Source: Dichomitus squalens LYAD-421 SS1 (Eukaryota > Basidiomycota > Agaricomycetes > Polyporales > Polyporaceae). Taken from it: a stretch of DNA of 17,469 nt. The DNA lies in assembly GCF_000275845.1 (NCBI RefSeq), contig NW_006766893.1, positions 582,807 to 600,275 on the forward strand. The letters are read 5' to 3'. Made by a program: the position numbers and the translations under genes. This document shows, in pieces, positions 1 to 8,429 of this stretch (the first letter of the stretch is position 1; each line of letters begins with the position of its first letter). The notes under the pieces are model-generated. The model was not told the DNA's origin. It saw only the letters and a list, made by a program, of their open reading frames with translations, and ran no database searches.

Positions 1-1029
1 CATAATGTCAAAGACAAGCGAGGACAGTAGAGCTATGAGCGACGGAGGACACAGACAGCAGAAGACACTGATAGGGAATCGTCTCGGGGCATGAGGTCAA
101 GCACAGTAAGAGATCAAGGATTGTGCTATGGACCGTTAGATGTTAGGATCATGAGACAGAGGCAAAAAAAACTAGTCCAGGGACGTCTAGTGAGGGAGCT
201 ACTAGTCATGCACAAACTCACCGGAATTGCAGGATTCAAGAACGCGAAACTTACCTCAGGTGGTCATAACAGCATGCAAGATAGAAAGAGACGCACCTAG
301 AGACCTTTCGTGGACGGGGAGGGTCAATGAGCAACATCGAATATTGAAGGGATACATACTGAGTAATTGTAGCGACCGCGGCCTCGAGCATGTGTACAAG
401 ACTTCGGTGATATTTTGCACTCCGACCTAGTGCTGTATAGTACCAGTACCGACGCAGACACGCGGTGCATCTGGGTGTTGACGGCGCTTGGAAGTGGGTG
501 ATAGCATTGCACAGTGAGCACAGGCTAGGACAGACAATGCGATGACATCGCCAGAGGGACAATATTGGGCTGACATTGCCCAGGCCTCGCGATGCAGTAA
601 CCACGAAACCAGTTATTTTGGCGTTTGCCATTATCTGATCATGGGCTTGAAAGTTGATTACTAAGGCGTCAATTATTAGCTCCGTGGCCATGGGGCCGAT
701 TTAAAAAGGAATTCTGTGATGACCGAGAATCTGTTGGTCTACATACCGTAATCCGGTCTTCATGTAAGTATGCATCCTGACAACTATGGGACAGACGGGC
801 TGCACGTCTCAATAGACAGTCTCATCTCATGCTAAATCTCACGGCTACGTCTATGATATGTACTATCTTCGGTCATCCGTGCCCCTACAGCATTTCGTAT
901 CCCGCTGAACCGTCCACGCCTACTATGGACCCCTCTCAGAGCCATAACCTTCCAAGCACTGTGTCTCACCTTTGGTCTCGCTTCCACGCAGTCCGCCACC
1001 CGGTCTGTCAGCTTTTTACTGAGCCCATC
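1..1029. other. Gene-poor left edge
   Basis: I see no gene I can support. The longest open frame, about 440 nt on the minus strand (251-691), has no recognisable motif, no promoter-like leader and no splice structure, and looks like chance. The stretch ends where element A starts at 1030. Confidence 0.5.
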
Positions 1030-2237
1030 CATCAGGAAAAACTGCACTTGCTAATGAGGGATAATTACCCCTAATGAGGCCGATTAGGGCATTAGTCTCA
1101 TTAGCTTAGTCCCATCCTAATGAGCGGCCGAATAGATGGCCATTATGTCCATAAGCCTGCTACGCAAATGGATCAATAATGCCCTCTTACGCTGCTCTTA
1201 TTTCAATAATCGTACACTCATTTTAGTGTCATATATATATATTGTCATTACACATTACAAATGGCGATAGGCAATTGTATTGAGCGTTTATATACTCTAG
1301 TACAACTCTAGTACAACATGACACGACAACTATGGCTAGGTGAGACGGATCTACGGGACAAAGTAGGCATCCTACTGGGATATGGATATACCTGCCGGGA
1401 TAGGCTATTAATGTATATACTAACAGAGGGTAGGGAGAAGGAGTGGTGAAGGAACAATAGTTCCGAACAGGCATCGTGATGTTAATCTAGTGCTACTGCA
1501 TGTCCTCACTGGAGATCATGGATACACGAACAGGAAGTGTACACGACAAGGGATGGAGGAACTTACGCGCACATGAGGAGAGCACCCAGTTCGTGCTGCA
1601 CCCATGGAGTTCACGGTGACTCAACGGGGCAGGCGGGGAGAGGTCAAACGGAATGAACACACCTAGAGCTTTGTGGAGTATGCACTCCTTAATCTGCGTC
1701 CACCTACCTGCACTGCTGCTCCTTCCGGATAATGAACATATGAACACGCTGCGCCACGCAACCTACCAGATAAGGCCAGTGTACCTCACTTGGGGAGGTG
1801 TTCACATGCAACCTTGACCTACTCAGACTATACCAGGAGTATCACAGAGACGGAGTAGGGCAGAGACAGAGTAGAGCAGAGACGGAGGAGTAAGAGCGAG
1901 CTACTGTGATGTGGCAGCTGGGAGACAAGACTTGCACTCAAACGCCCGTCGAGTTTACACGACAGGCGTCTAACCAAATATCCTTCTGCGTCCAAGTCCC
2001 TGAGCGCTCGAAGAGGTAGCCGTGCATCTGCCGGAGTGCACACAAGCGGACAACACCTGCAACCTCTCAACATACATAGACCTCTAGAACAAGGAAGTAC
2101 GCTGAAACTTAGTAAGTCAAATCGTCGCTCGCTTACATTTGCCGCCTGTTATTAGAGACGGTGAAGAGTGGATTAGCAGCCATTATCAAGGACTACACTA
2201 ATTTATCTCTAATTAGCGAATGCGGTTTTTCCTGATG
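1030..2237 (-). mobile_element. Element A: TIR DNA transposon, non-autonomous (1.2 kb)
   Basis: The ends are inverted repeats of about 38 bp: CATCAGGAAAAACTGCACTT on the plus strand from 1030, and CATCAGGAAAAACCGCATTC on the minus strand from 2237. They differ at about five positions plus one indel. Just inside the left end (about 1050-1125) the word CTAATGAG occurs four times in both orientations, as expected of subterminal transposase-binding repeats. No transposase reading frame is visible, so the element looks non-autonomous. Most of it (about 1185-2237) is repeated in inverted orientation by element B. I assign it the minus strand so that it reads in the same sense as B. The flanking 8-mers AGCCCATC and AGTCCTCC agree at only 5 of 8 positions, so a target-site duplication is not proven. 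The superfamily is undetermined. Confidence 0.75.
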
Positions 2238-3514
2238 AGTCCTCCAACATGATGGTGTTTCTAGAAGATATGACGCTCACCTGTTGCTTCTCACAGGACT
2301 TCTACCGCTGAGGATTGTCGCCCCATGATTGCCGCGGCCTGCTCAAGATGAGCCTCACCAGTGTCCATGTACCCTAGACTTCCTTCATGTACGACGACTT
2401 GCGCGAGCTTGGCTGGAGCTACGCTGAGCGGGACCCGACGTTCTGAAGGCGTGTCCGGAGCTATAATCGCTCAATACACATTGTGGACCTTGCAAGTCAA
2501 CTGGCGGCTTCGTGAAAGCGACGGCTGTTGGAATCCTGGCATCAAGATGGCGAGCTCGCGGAACGAGCACCACAGGTCCCGCCCCCCGACGGATACCCGC
2601 GCCCTTATCTACCCCTATTCTACTGTGTATATAAGGTCTATTGTATGTACTATGTACGGCACGCGTTTGCACCGGCCAAACGCGAATCCCATTTGTGCCC
2701 GCTTGCCCTCGAACTTCTTCAACGGCTACCTCTTTTTCCTTTCCGAACCTAGAAAGCGCAGAGACTGAGAGGAGTCATTCCAGAGACGACGTTACTCTGT
2801 GATCATGTTTCCCTCTCATTACCTTGTCATGCCGAGATCTCTCGGACCGAGTCTGACTGGACAAAGGCCGCGGCCCTGGCTTGCGCGCTCGACCCTAGCC
2901 AGCGCATGTTCGAGCCTTTCGTTGTATCCAGAACACTACCATCGTCGCTGAAGGAAGATAGCTTCGTGCTTGTCTTTGGAAATGGCGACAACGTGGTCAG
3001 GAGCGACGGATTCTAGAGTACTCGACAAGATTCGTCCCGTTAAGTTCGCAGTATTGAATAAGTCATGTACACGTTCTCCTGCACACGGCGTTCTCCTGCA
3101 CACGGCGTTCTCCTGCACACGGCGTTCTCCTGCACACGGCTCACCAGACTTTAGGCCTTATGCAGCAGTCTCGCCGACTTTCCCATCCAAACGTGGAACT
3201 CGTGCCCGTGCCGTTTCCCTTCCTCGCACCTGGCCTTCGATCCCACTGCGGGCACAATGACCGCATGGCGGCCTGCACGAAAGTCTTTAGAACTCTGGAG
3301 GTACTCGAGTCGCACGATGCCGGCGAAAATTCTTTTGCCTGGTGTTACGCAAAAGTGACATGTCGTACGAGTTGCTGTGGAGGCATGGACATTACAATCA
3401 GGACGCTTGCAACAGAAGCCGTTCGTTTAGTGGTAGACGAGATACATAGTGAAAACCCGCTCCATCAGTACTCCATCAATTATTAAACGGACTAATAAAC
3501 ACGTGAGGATACCG
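2238..3514. other. Spacer between element A and the broken gene; no supported gene
   Basis: A TATATAAGG box-like word lies near 2626. A plus-strand frame is open from 2753 to a TAG at 3014 (87 codons), and its composition looks protein-like (for example WTKAAALACALDPSQR), but it has no good start and no family I recognise. It may be an exon remnant. A 17-bp tandem repeat (3073-3140) lies downstream. Other open frames here overlap in several frames and none is convincing. Confidence 0.4.
3073..3140. repeat. 17-bp minisatellite, four perfect copies
   Basis: The unit GTTCTCCTGCACACGGC occurs four times head to tail with no mismatch. A 17-bp period shifts the reading frame at each copy, so it is unlikely to encode a selected protein repeat. 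Perfect identity suggests recent slippage or gene conversion. Confidence 0.95.
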
Positions 3515-4700
3515 TCAAGACTCGCTGTTTCGAGCATCTGCTGCCTCCTTTGCAGCCCGCCGCTTCTCAGCCCATTCTCGTGCCCGAGCACGTCTCGCTG
3601 CCTTAACCGCATTGTCAACTTCATGTGACAGCTCCGAGGACCCAGCCACCTCTGCCGTGCCACGACCCTCCAACGGGGCTTCCCGGACATCCTCCTGATA
3701 TTCTTCTTCTGCGGCCTCGCTCCCCTCATCGCTATCACCATACCCCGCAAGACCGCCGATGAGGTTCTGCGTCTTCGCCTGCGCCGCCCTCCGGTTCTTC
3801 TCCTCTTCCTGCTCTAGACGCACCTTCCCCCTCGCCAGCTGCCACGCACACGACCACCGTCCGCGCAGGAACGCGAAGCGCGGGTCCGCCCCGTGGTTCG
3901 CGAGGATGCGCATCTCGAGCTGCGCGGGGTTGGGTGAGGACAGAATGTGGGACGCGGTGCGGCGCATTAACTTGCGCTGCGCGTCGTCGGGCTGACAACA
4001 CGATGGAAGATGAAGAGGAGAAGAACGCGAGCAGAAGAGACGACGTACCTCCTCGTCGCTGCCACCCCAGCTTTCCTTGGGGTCTCTCTCCTCGTCGGAC
4101 CCATCCTCTGCGCGAATGGCTCAGAGGTGTGCTTCGCGATCACGGTCCATCACGCGACGCCGCTTGTCACGCCGGTAGTCCTCTGTCTCTTCTGCGGTAA
4201 AGAAGAACGTGTCCTCAGCGTCGGATGGGAGGTCAGACCACCCTCCTGGGGAACTGGCCCTTGAGATGGCCTCCGGCTGAGAGGATATATTGGGCAGAGA
4301 TTCGAGCAGAAGTCGCGCATCATACCTGTACGGGAGAACATCAGGGATGGGTATACGAGAAGAGAGAAAACGGTAGACTGCATTTCGTACATCCAAACTC
4401 TCCATCTCAGGATTCATGTAGTGATAGCCACAGGCAGAACACGGCTCGAGATCAAGAGTTTGAGCGTGCTGCGTACCTGTCCACCCACAGACCACGGCCT
4501 TCAGACCGATCGCTGGGCGCGCCGTCCGAACGTTGAGACCAGTCGTACACCGGCAGCTCAACTCACGAACCCCACAGTATCAATCCATCTCCCACATCTC
4601 TGGGTTGGTCACCCTCCCCAGCTGCTCTGAACTCCAGCGACTTGGCGGCTGCCGTAGCTTGGGGTCCGCGTATGATGTCCGCCTCGTACACTTGGATGAA
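3515..4700 (-). pseudogene. Conserved basidiomycete charged protein, copy 1, disrupted
   Basis: A gene family I recall from basidiomycete genomes but cannot name; no function is known to me. Read on the minus strand, one exon ends in GLWVDR and joins YDARLLLESLP across an apparent 151-nt intron (4326-4476, GT..AG). Next comes an acidic stretch with WSDLPSDAEDTFFF, then a basic EDYRRDKRRR region. A 57-nt intron (3992-4048) separates SWGGSDEE from PDDAQRKLMRRTASHIL. The last exon holds the conserved SSPNPAQLEMRILANHGAD block and a charged, coiled-coil-like tail (ARRARAREWAEKRR) ending with a stop at 3515. Breaks: an in-frame TGA (4121-4123) between REAHL and AIRAEDG where a CGA Arg codon would fit, frame damage in the N-terminal part near 4560-4690, and element B starting at 4707 at its 5' side. 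The protein looks nuclear from its charge, but this is only inference. A partial second copy lies at 8430-9435. Confidence 0.7.
3992..4048 (-). other. Intron in pseudogene copy 1
   Basis: On the minus strand the donor is GTACGTCG directly after GACGAGGAG and the acceptor is GTTGTCAG directly before CCCGACGACG. Its length of 57 nt is typical of basidiomycetes. Removal joins SDEE to PDDAQ in phase 0. Confidence 0.75.
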
Positions 4701-4706
4701 CAACAC

Positions 4707-5764
4707 CATCAGGAAAAACCGCATTCGCTAATCAGAGATAAATTAGTGTAGTCCGTGATAATGGCTGCTAATCTGCTCTTCACTTTCTCAAATGACAGGC
4801 GGCAAATGTAAGCGAGCGACGACTTGACTCACTACGTTTCAAGATACTTCGTTGTTCTAGAGGTCCATGTATGTTCAATCGTGGCCGATTTGGGAGGTTG
4901 CAGGTGTTGTCTGCTCGTGTACACTCCGGCGGCTGCCTCTTCGAGCGCCGGTACTTGGACGCGGAAGGACACTCGTTTGGATGCCCCTCGTGCTTGGACG
5001 TGCAAGCTCGACGGGCGTTTAAATACAAGTCTTCTCTCCCAGCTGCCACGTTACGGTAGACGGTAGCTCGCTCTTTCACCTCCTCCGTCTATGCTCTACT
5101 CTGTCTCTGCTCTACTCCTGGTATAGTCTGAGTATTTAAAGCTAGCATGTGAACACCTCCTTAGTGAGGTACACAGGCCTTATCTGGCAGGTTGCATGAC
5201 GCGGCATGTTCATATGTTCATCATCTGGAGGGAGCAGCAAAGCCAGGGATCCAGTGCAGGTAGGTGGATGAGAATCAAGGAGCGCACACTTCATAAAGCT
5301 TTAGGTGTGTTCATTTCGTTTGATCTCTCCCCGCCTGCCCCGATGAGTCGCCGTGAACCCCATGTTATGGGTGTTACACGAACTGAGTGCTCTGCTTGCA
5401 TGTGCGTAAGTCCCTCCATCCCTTAACGTCGTGTACACTTTCTGCTTGTGTACAGATTCCATGTTCTCCAGTGAGTACATGCAGTAGCACTAGATTAACA
5501 TCACAATACCTGTTCAGCACTATTGTTCCTTCACCGCTCCTTCTCCCTACCCTATCTTACTTAGTATATACATCATCAGCCAATGCTTGCAGGTATACCC
5601 ATATCCTAGTATGATGCCTAGTCTATCCTGTAGCTCTGTCTCCCCTAGCCATAGTCATCGTGTCATGTTGTACTACAGTATAGATTGTTCAATATACTTG
5701 CGTGTCGCTATCTGTACTGTGTAGTGATAATATATAAACAACTCTAAAATGAGCGTACGAAGAG
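4707..5764 (+). mobile_element. Element B: diverged copy of element A, 3' end lost
   Basis: It starts CATCAGGAAAAACCGCATTC, as does the minus-strand end of A, and follows A (read in reverse) through to about 5760. Shared landmarks are the GGCGGCAAATGTAAGCGAGC block, the CTACTCTGTCTCTGCTCTAC block, a short hairpin ACCTC..GAGGT near 5155-5175, CTCCCCGCCTGCCCCG, and the terminal TCTAAAATGAG. The remaining roughly 190 bp of A, including its second TIR, is absent; element C begins at the break. A GTAAGT..TACAG segment of 50 nt (5406-5455) looks like an intron; A keeps the donor but has lost the acceptor. Short frames across it have no recognised product. The family may therefore derive from a transcribed host sequence. 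Confidence 0.7.
5406..5455 (+). other. Intron-like segment inside element B
   Basis: GTAAGTCCC at the left, a CTTAAC branch-point-like word, a pyrimidine-rich run and TACAG at the right; 50 nt long. The homologous stretch of A (donor complement at 1561-1566) lacks the ACAG acceptor. This suggests the family once carried a spliced transcript. Confidence 0.4.
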
Positions 5765-6822
5765 CATCTGAAAAAACAGCCTTTGCAAATTGACACTAAT
5801 TATCACTATTCAGATAATCTCATCTATATTAGCAAGTGTTAGCAGAGATGACATCTACATTAGAGCTACTATTCAGACGCACTTCTTCAGTAGTGCAACT
5901 AAGCACTAATTAGTATACTTGGTACTAGTTATAACTACTCTTCACTATCGCTTTTTCTATAGTGCCATGTAGTGCCAACATGATACTACTATAGCACTAC
6001 TGCAAATGTGGTCCTCTAATTTTCGCTATTTTGCACTACTGTAGTACTATTTTGCGCTATTTTAGCACTACTCATTTAGGGGAGACTCAGATAAGATGAC
6101 AATCCTTTATTTATAGCTCATAGTTCTCAACTCAAGCATTACACACCTCTATAGCTGCAAAATCACCATGATAGCTGACTTATATTTGAGGGCACAACTC
6201 AAGGTAGGAACTTGTTATCATGTATAGGACTAGGCTGTCAGCACAGCATTCAGACCATGAAGCATACTCTATAGCACACTCCATATTATATACATAGTCC
6301 CAGACATTACACATATGCAAGCCTCAGCAGGTGAATCTCAAGGTGAGGTGTCACCACTTTGCCCAAGTCCAGCAGTGATGGATATATATAGTACTTGTGG
6401 AGAGGGTCTGTGTAAGCTCTGGTGGTGCAGTGGTATAGAGCACCCCTTCGGAATAGGAGTGTTATCTGAAAGTGGGGTTGGGGGTTCAAGACTGGGTGAG
6501 GACACTTTTTTATAATATTCTTTCCAGCACTTAAAATGCATCTGGGGCTTATAAACAGATGGTTTTGAGGTCATATTAAGCATTTCTACACTAGTCAGAA
6601 ATTATGGACCCACTCTATCCACTACTATCAACGTCTACTGTAGCGCTATTTCCGTCTACTATAGTGCTACTTTGCACGAATTTGCATTAATAGTGCAAAA
6701 TAGTGCAATTATTTTTGGGGACCTCTCGATTTTGCACTATTTTTCACTATTCAACTACTGTGTCTATTAAGAGCTAATATGTACTGAATAGGTGTAATTC
6801 GCAAAGGTGGTTTTTACAGATG
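5765..6822. mobile_element. Element C: TIR element with tRNA-like core (1.06 kb)
   Basis: The left end reads CATCTGAAAAAACAGCCTTT; the right end read from 6822 on the minus strand is CATCTGTAAAAACCACCTTT, with similarity continuing for about 35 bp (TTTGC(A/G)AATT, then CTATTCAG). Inside both ends are AT-rich arrays of AGTGCTAC/GTAGTGC-type words (about 5860-6075 and 6600-6760). A tRNA-like module lies at 6423-6511. There is no coding capacity. The flanks ACGAAGA (left) and ACGCAGG (right), taken next to GCATCTG/CAGATGC, agree at 5 of 7 positions, so a worn target duplication is possible but unproven. Base composition is clearly more AT-rich than that of the genes on the right of the window. 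Confidence 0.7.
6423..6511 (+). ncRNA. tRNA-like Pol III module in element C
   Basis: The box A match TGGTGCAGTGG is at 6423-6433 and the box B match GGTTCAAGACT at 6483-6493, 49 nt apart. A run of six T follows at 6506-6511, a standard RNA polymerase III stop. GCTCT (6416-6420) can pair with AGAGC (6437-6441), as in a tRNA D arm. The T stem does not fold well, so this is not a working tRNA. It resembles a tRNA-derived SINE head. Transcription is inference. Confidence 0.5.
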
Positions 6823-7000
6823 CACGCAGGACGATCGATTAGAAAGCACCAATGACTCAGAGGAGAAAGAAGGGACTGTTCAATTACCTGACTCGGTTGG
6901 TGTCGTGCAGTGCCTAGGACACAGCTGAAGCAGGCATACAATGTCTGATTGTCGGACAGGAAGCAAACTGCTGCCCGTAGATATTCTGTTCTCCACTTCA
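6823..7000. other. Spacer between element C and a promoter-like region
   Basis: No gene seen. The sequence leads into a TATAAGG box at 7001. Confidence 0.4.
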
Positions 7001-7007
7001 TATAAGG
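7001..7007 (+). promoter_or_regulatory. TATA box for the ORF at 7073
   Basis: TATAAGG lies 66 nt upstream of an ATG and is followed by a pyrimidine-rich leader (CTTCCTGTCTTTTTG), the usual layout of a fungal core promoter. No transcript evidence is available. Confidence 0.4.
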
Positions 7008-7072
7008 CTCACGGTTATACACTAGCTGTAGATCAGTTCCTCTTCCTGTCTTTTTGAGATTATGCGATTATC

Positions 7073-7272
7073 ATGTCTTTGGCATACTCGCTGGAGATCG
7101 CTCTATCCCGGTATAGCCCTGAAATGCATGAACATAACCTCGGCCTCATAAGTACCCAGCTCCCACTGCTCGCAATGCCTCGCATCCCTACAACTACCAT
7201 GAATTCAGCTCCTCCGTTCAACATGTTCCTTGATCAGCCAAACAAGATTTCCTTGATTCAGTCGCTCAGACA
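7073..7272 (+). pseudogene. Short ORF cut by element D; product unknown
   Basis: The frame starts MSLAYSLEIALSRYSPEM behind a TATA box and a pyrimidine-rich leader. It runs 66 codons before element D begins at 7273, then stops inside D at 7295-7297. I do not recognise the product. If D is removed exactly, the frame continues from 8303 for about 22 more codons before a stop, but such an opening is not rare by chance. Either a small host gene was broken by the insertion, or the ORF is chance and only the promoter-like sequence is real. Confidence 0.3.
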
Positions 7273-7379
7273 CATCAGCAAAATGTCATGGTCTTGAATC
7301 TGAACTTGGGCCAAGACCACGGTCTTAGAGCCAAGACCATAGTCTTAGCCTCAAGTCTGCAGTCTTGGTGGTCTTGAGG

Positions 7380-7479
7380 TCAAGACCATGAACTTGGAGC
7401 CAAGACCGTGAACTTGGAGCTAAGACCGTGAACTTGGAGCCAAGACCATGGACTTGGCTCTAAGACCGCGGTCTTAGAG
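7380..7479. repeat. 20-bp tandem array, five units, in element D left arm
   Basis: Five 20-nt units start at 7380, 7400, 7420, 7440 and 7460; the typical unit is CCAAGACCGTGAACTTGGAG. Each unit holds CAAGACC or TAAGACC, and most end ACTTGGAG, so each is itself a partial inverted repeat. The likely role is as transposase-binding subterminal repeats, by analogy with other TIR transposons. Confidence 0.8.
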
Positions 7480-7847
7480 TGAAGACTATTGTCTTTAAGT
7501 GCTTAAGCAACTTAGAGTTAAGGGTCAACTTGTCTAAATCAATATAAGAGTATCTAGATCATATAAGGATATGGTCTAGTAATGATCTTATAAACTGCAT
7601 AATTGTGTATATGTTCAAGATAAGAATGGTCATGAGACCTACTATAGTGTTCAATGCTTAAAGACCATGTTACTTCCATTATAGCACTACAATATTAGAA
7701 TGACAACCCTACATATGCTATTGCAGGGTACAGTAGTGATCAATAGAAGTCTAGTGGCCCTTAACTTCATAGCAGGTAACACTACTAGCCTTGAAACTGC
7801 ATTGTTGCAGTACTGAGTAGTGACAATTCTTTCCAAGTCCAACAAAA

Positions 7848-7869
7848 TGCACCATATATTTATGGTGCA
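7848..7869 (+). repeat. Perfect 9-bp hairpin before the tRNA-like module
   Basis: TGCACCATA (7848-7856) pairs with TATGGTGCA (7861-7869) across a 4-nt TATT loop. The arm word ATGGTGCA recurs at the start of box A (7891-7898). It sits 23 nt upstream of box A. Confidence 0.75.
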
Positions 7870-7891
7870 CATATCTATCTATAAGTCAATA

Positions 7892-7969
7892 TGGTGCAGT
7901 GGTCTAAATGGTGGTTGAATGTGGTAGTGCTAGAGGTTGCTGGTTCAATCCTAGCTGGTGTGTTTTTTT
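7892..7969 (+). ncRNA. tRNA-like Pol III module in element D
   Basis: Box A TGGTGCAGTGG (7892-7902) is identical to that in element C and is followed by TCTAAATGG, as in type II (Leu/Ser-like) tRNAs. Box B GGTTCAATCCT (7942-7952) fits the consensus. A proper T arm can form: GCTGG, a seven-base loop TTCAATC, then CTAGC. Seven T (7963-7969) follow at once, as a Pol III stop. The acceptor stem does not pair, so it is not a functional tRNA. It is probably a SINE-like head or a captured tRNA. Confidence 0.6.
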
Positions 7970-8095
7970 CCTTCGCATATCCGCTAATCATTGTATTGCT
8001 GTACATCACCATGCTAGAGACTAACTATGTCTGATATGATCCAACTAAAAACTGAGCTATAGTCTTTTATAGCATGAGCTTCTAGCATGTACTTG

Positions 8096-8296
8096 GCTCT
8101 GGTCTTGATTCTGGTCTTGGAATGGTCTTGGTGGTCTTGGTCAAGACCAATGGTCTTGGCCAAGACCACCCACCCGGCTTGGCCAAGACCAACGGTCTTG
8201 ACCAAGTCCATTGGTCTTGATGTACTTGGAGTACTTGGTGGTCTTGGAGTACTTGGCCAAGTACCCCAAGACCACATTCAAGACCATGACATTTTG
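8096..8296. repeat. GGTCTTGG/CCAAGACC array in element D right arm
   Basis: Many direct and inverted copies of GGTCTTG and CAAGACC mirror the left arm, including GGTCTTGGTCAAGACC and GGTCTTGGCCAAGACC palindromes and related TACTTGG words. The open frames across it in all directions are repeat artefacts. Confidence 0.85.
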
Positions 8297-8429
8297 CTGA
8301 TGCATCCCACCTGAACGCACAAGACATTATGATGGCCACTTCAGAAAAGGGTCTCTTAGTCATCCATGAGGTGGGGAACAACATGTAAGATGGACCATTG
8401 GGAACCACTCATATCAAACATCCACCGCC

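Larger units (their letters stand above)
7273..8302. mobile_element. Element D: TIR element with CCAAGACC arrays and tRNA-like core (1.03 kb)
   Basis: Both ends read CATCAGCAAAATGTCATGGT inward, and identity is perfect for 27 nt, so this is probably the youngest of the four elements. Inside each end is a dense array of the word CCAAGACC and its complement GGTCTTGG (7287-7490 and 8096-8296), including perfect palindromes such as GGTCTTGGCCAAGACC. The centre holds a tRNA-like module (7892-7969) preceded by a 9-bp hairpin. There is no transposase frame, so it would depend on an enzyme made elsewhere. The flanks CTCAGACA and CATCCCAC do not match, so no target duplication is seen. The superfamily is undetermined. 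Confidence 0.8.

Noticed and set aside
251..691. 146-codon open frame on the minus strand
   Set aside because: No motif, no promoter-like leader, no homologous copy in the window and unusual composition; probably chance.
2361..2768. 135-codon open frame after element A
   Set aside because: No recognised domain, several overlapping frames of similar length, and composition that does not look selected; not enough to call a gene.
3073..3140. CRISPR-like array
   Set aside because: Units are directly adjacent with no spacers, in a eukaryotic context; it is a simple minisatellite.
4326..4476. Reading through the segment as coding in copy 1 (CSACGYHYMN..LSSRIPIPDVLP)
   Set aside because: The segment is open, but GT..AG borders, a pyrimidine-rich run and the join GLWVDR-YDARLLLESLP favour an intron. 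Kept as an alternative.
1030..5764. A and B as the two LTRs of a retrotransposon
   Set aside because: They are in inverted, not direct, orientation, have TIRs of their own, and the DNA between them encodes no gag or pol.
8014..8408. Open frames on both strands around the right arm of element D
   Set aside because: They translate the CCAAGACC repeat array; repeated peptide words such as VLG and TSP are repeat artefacts.
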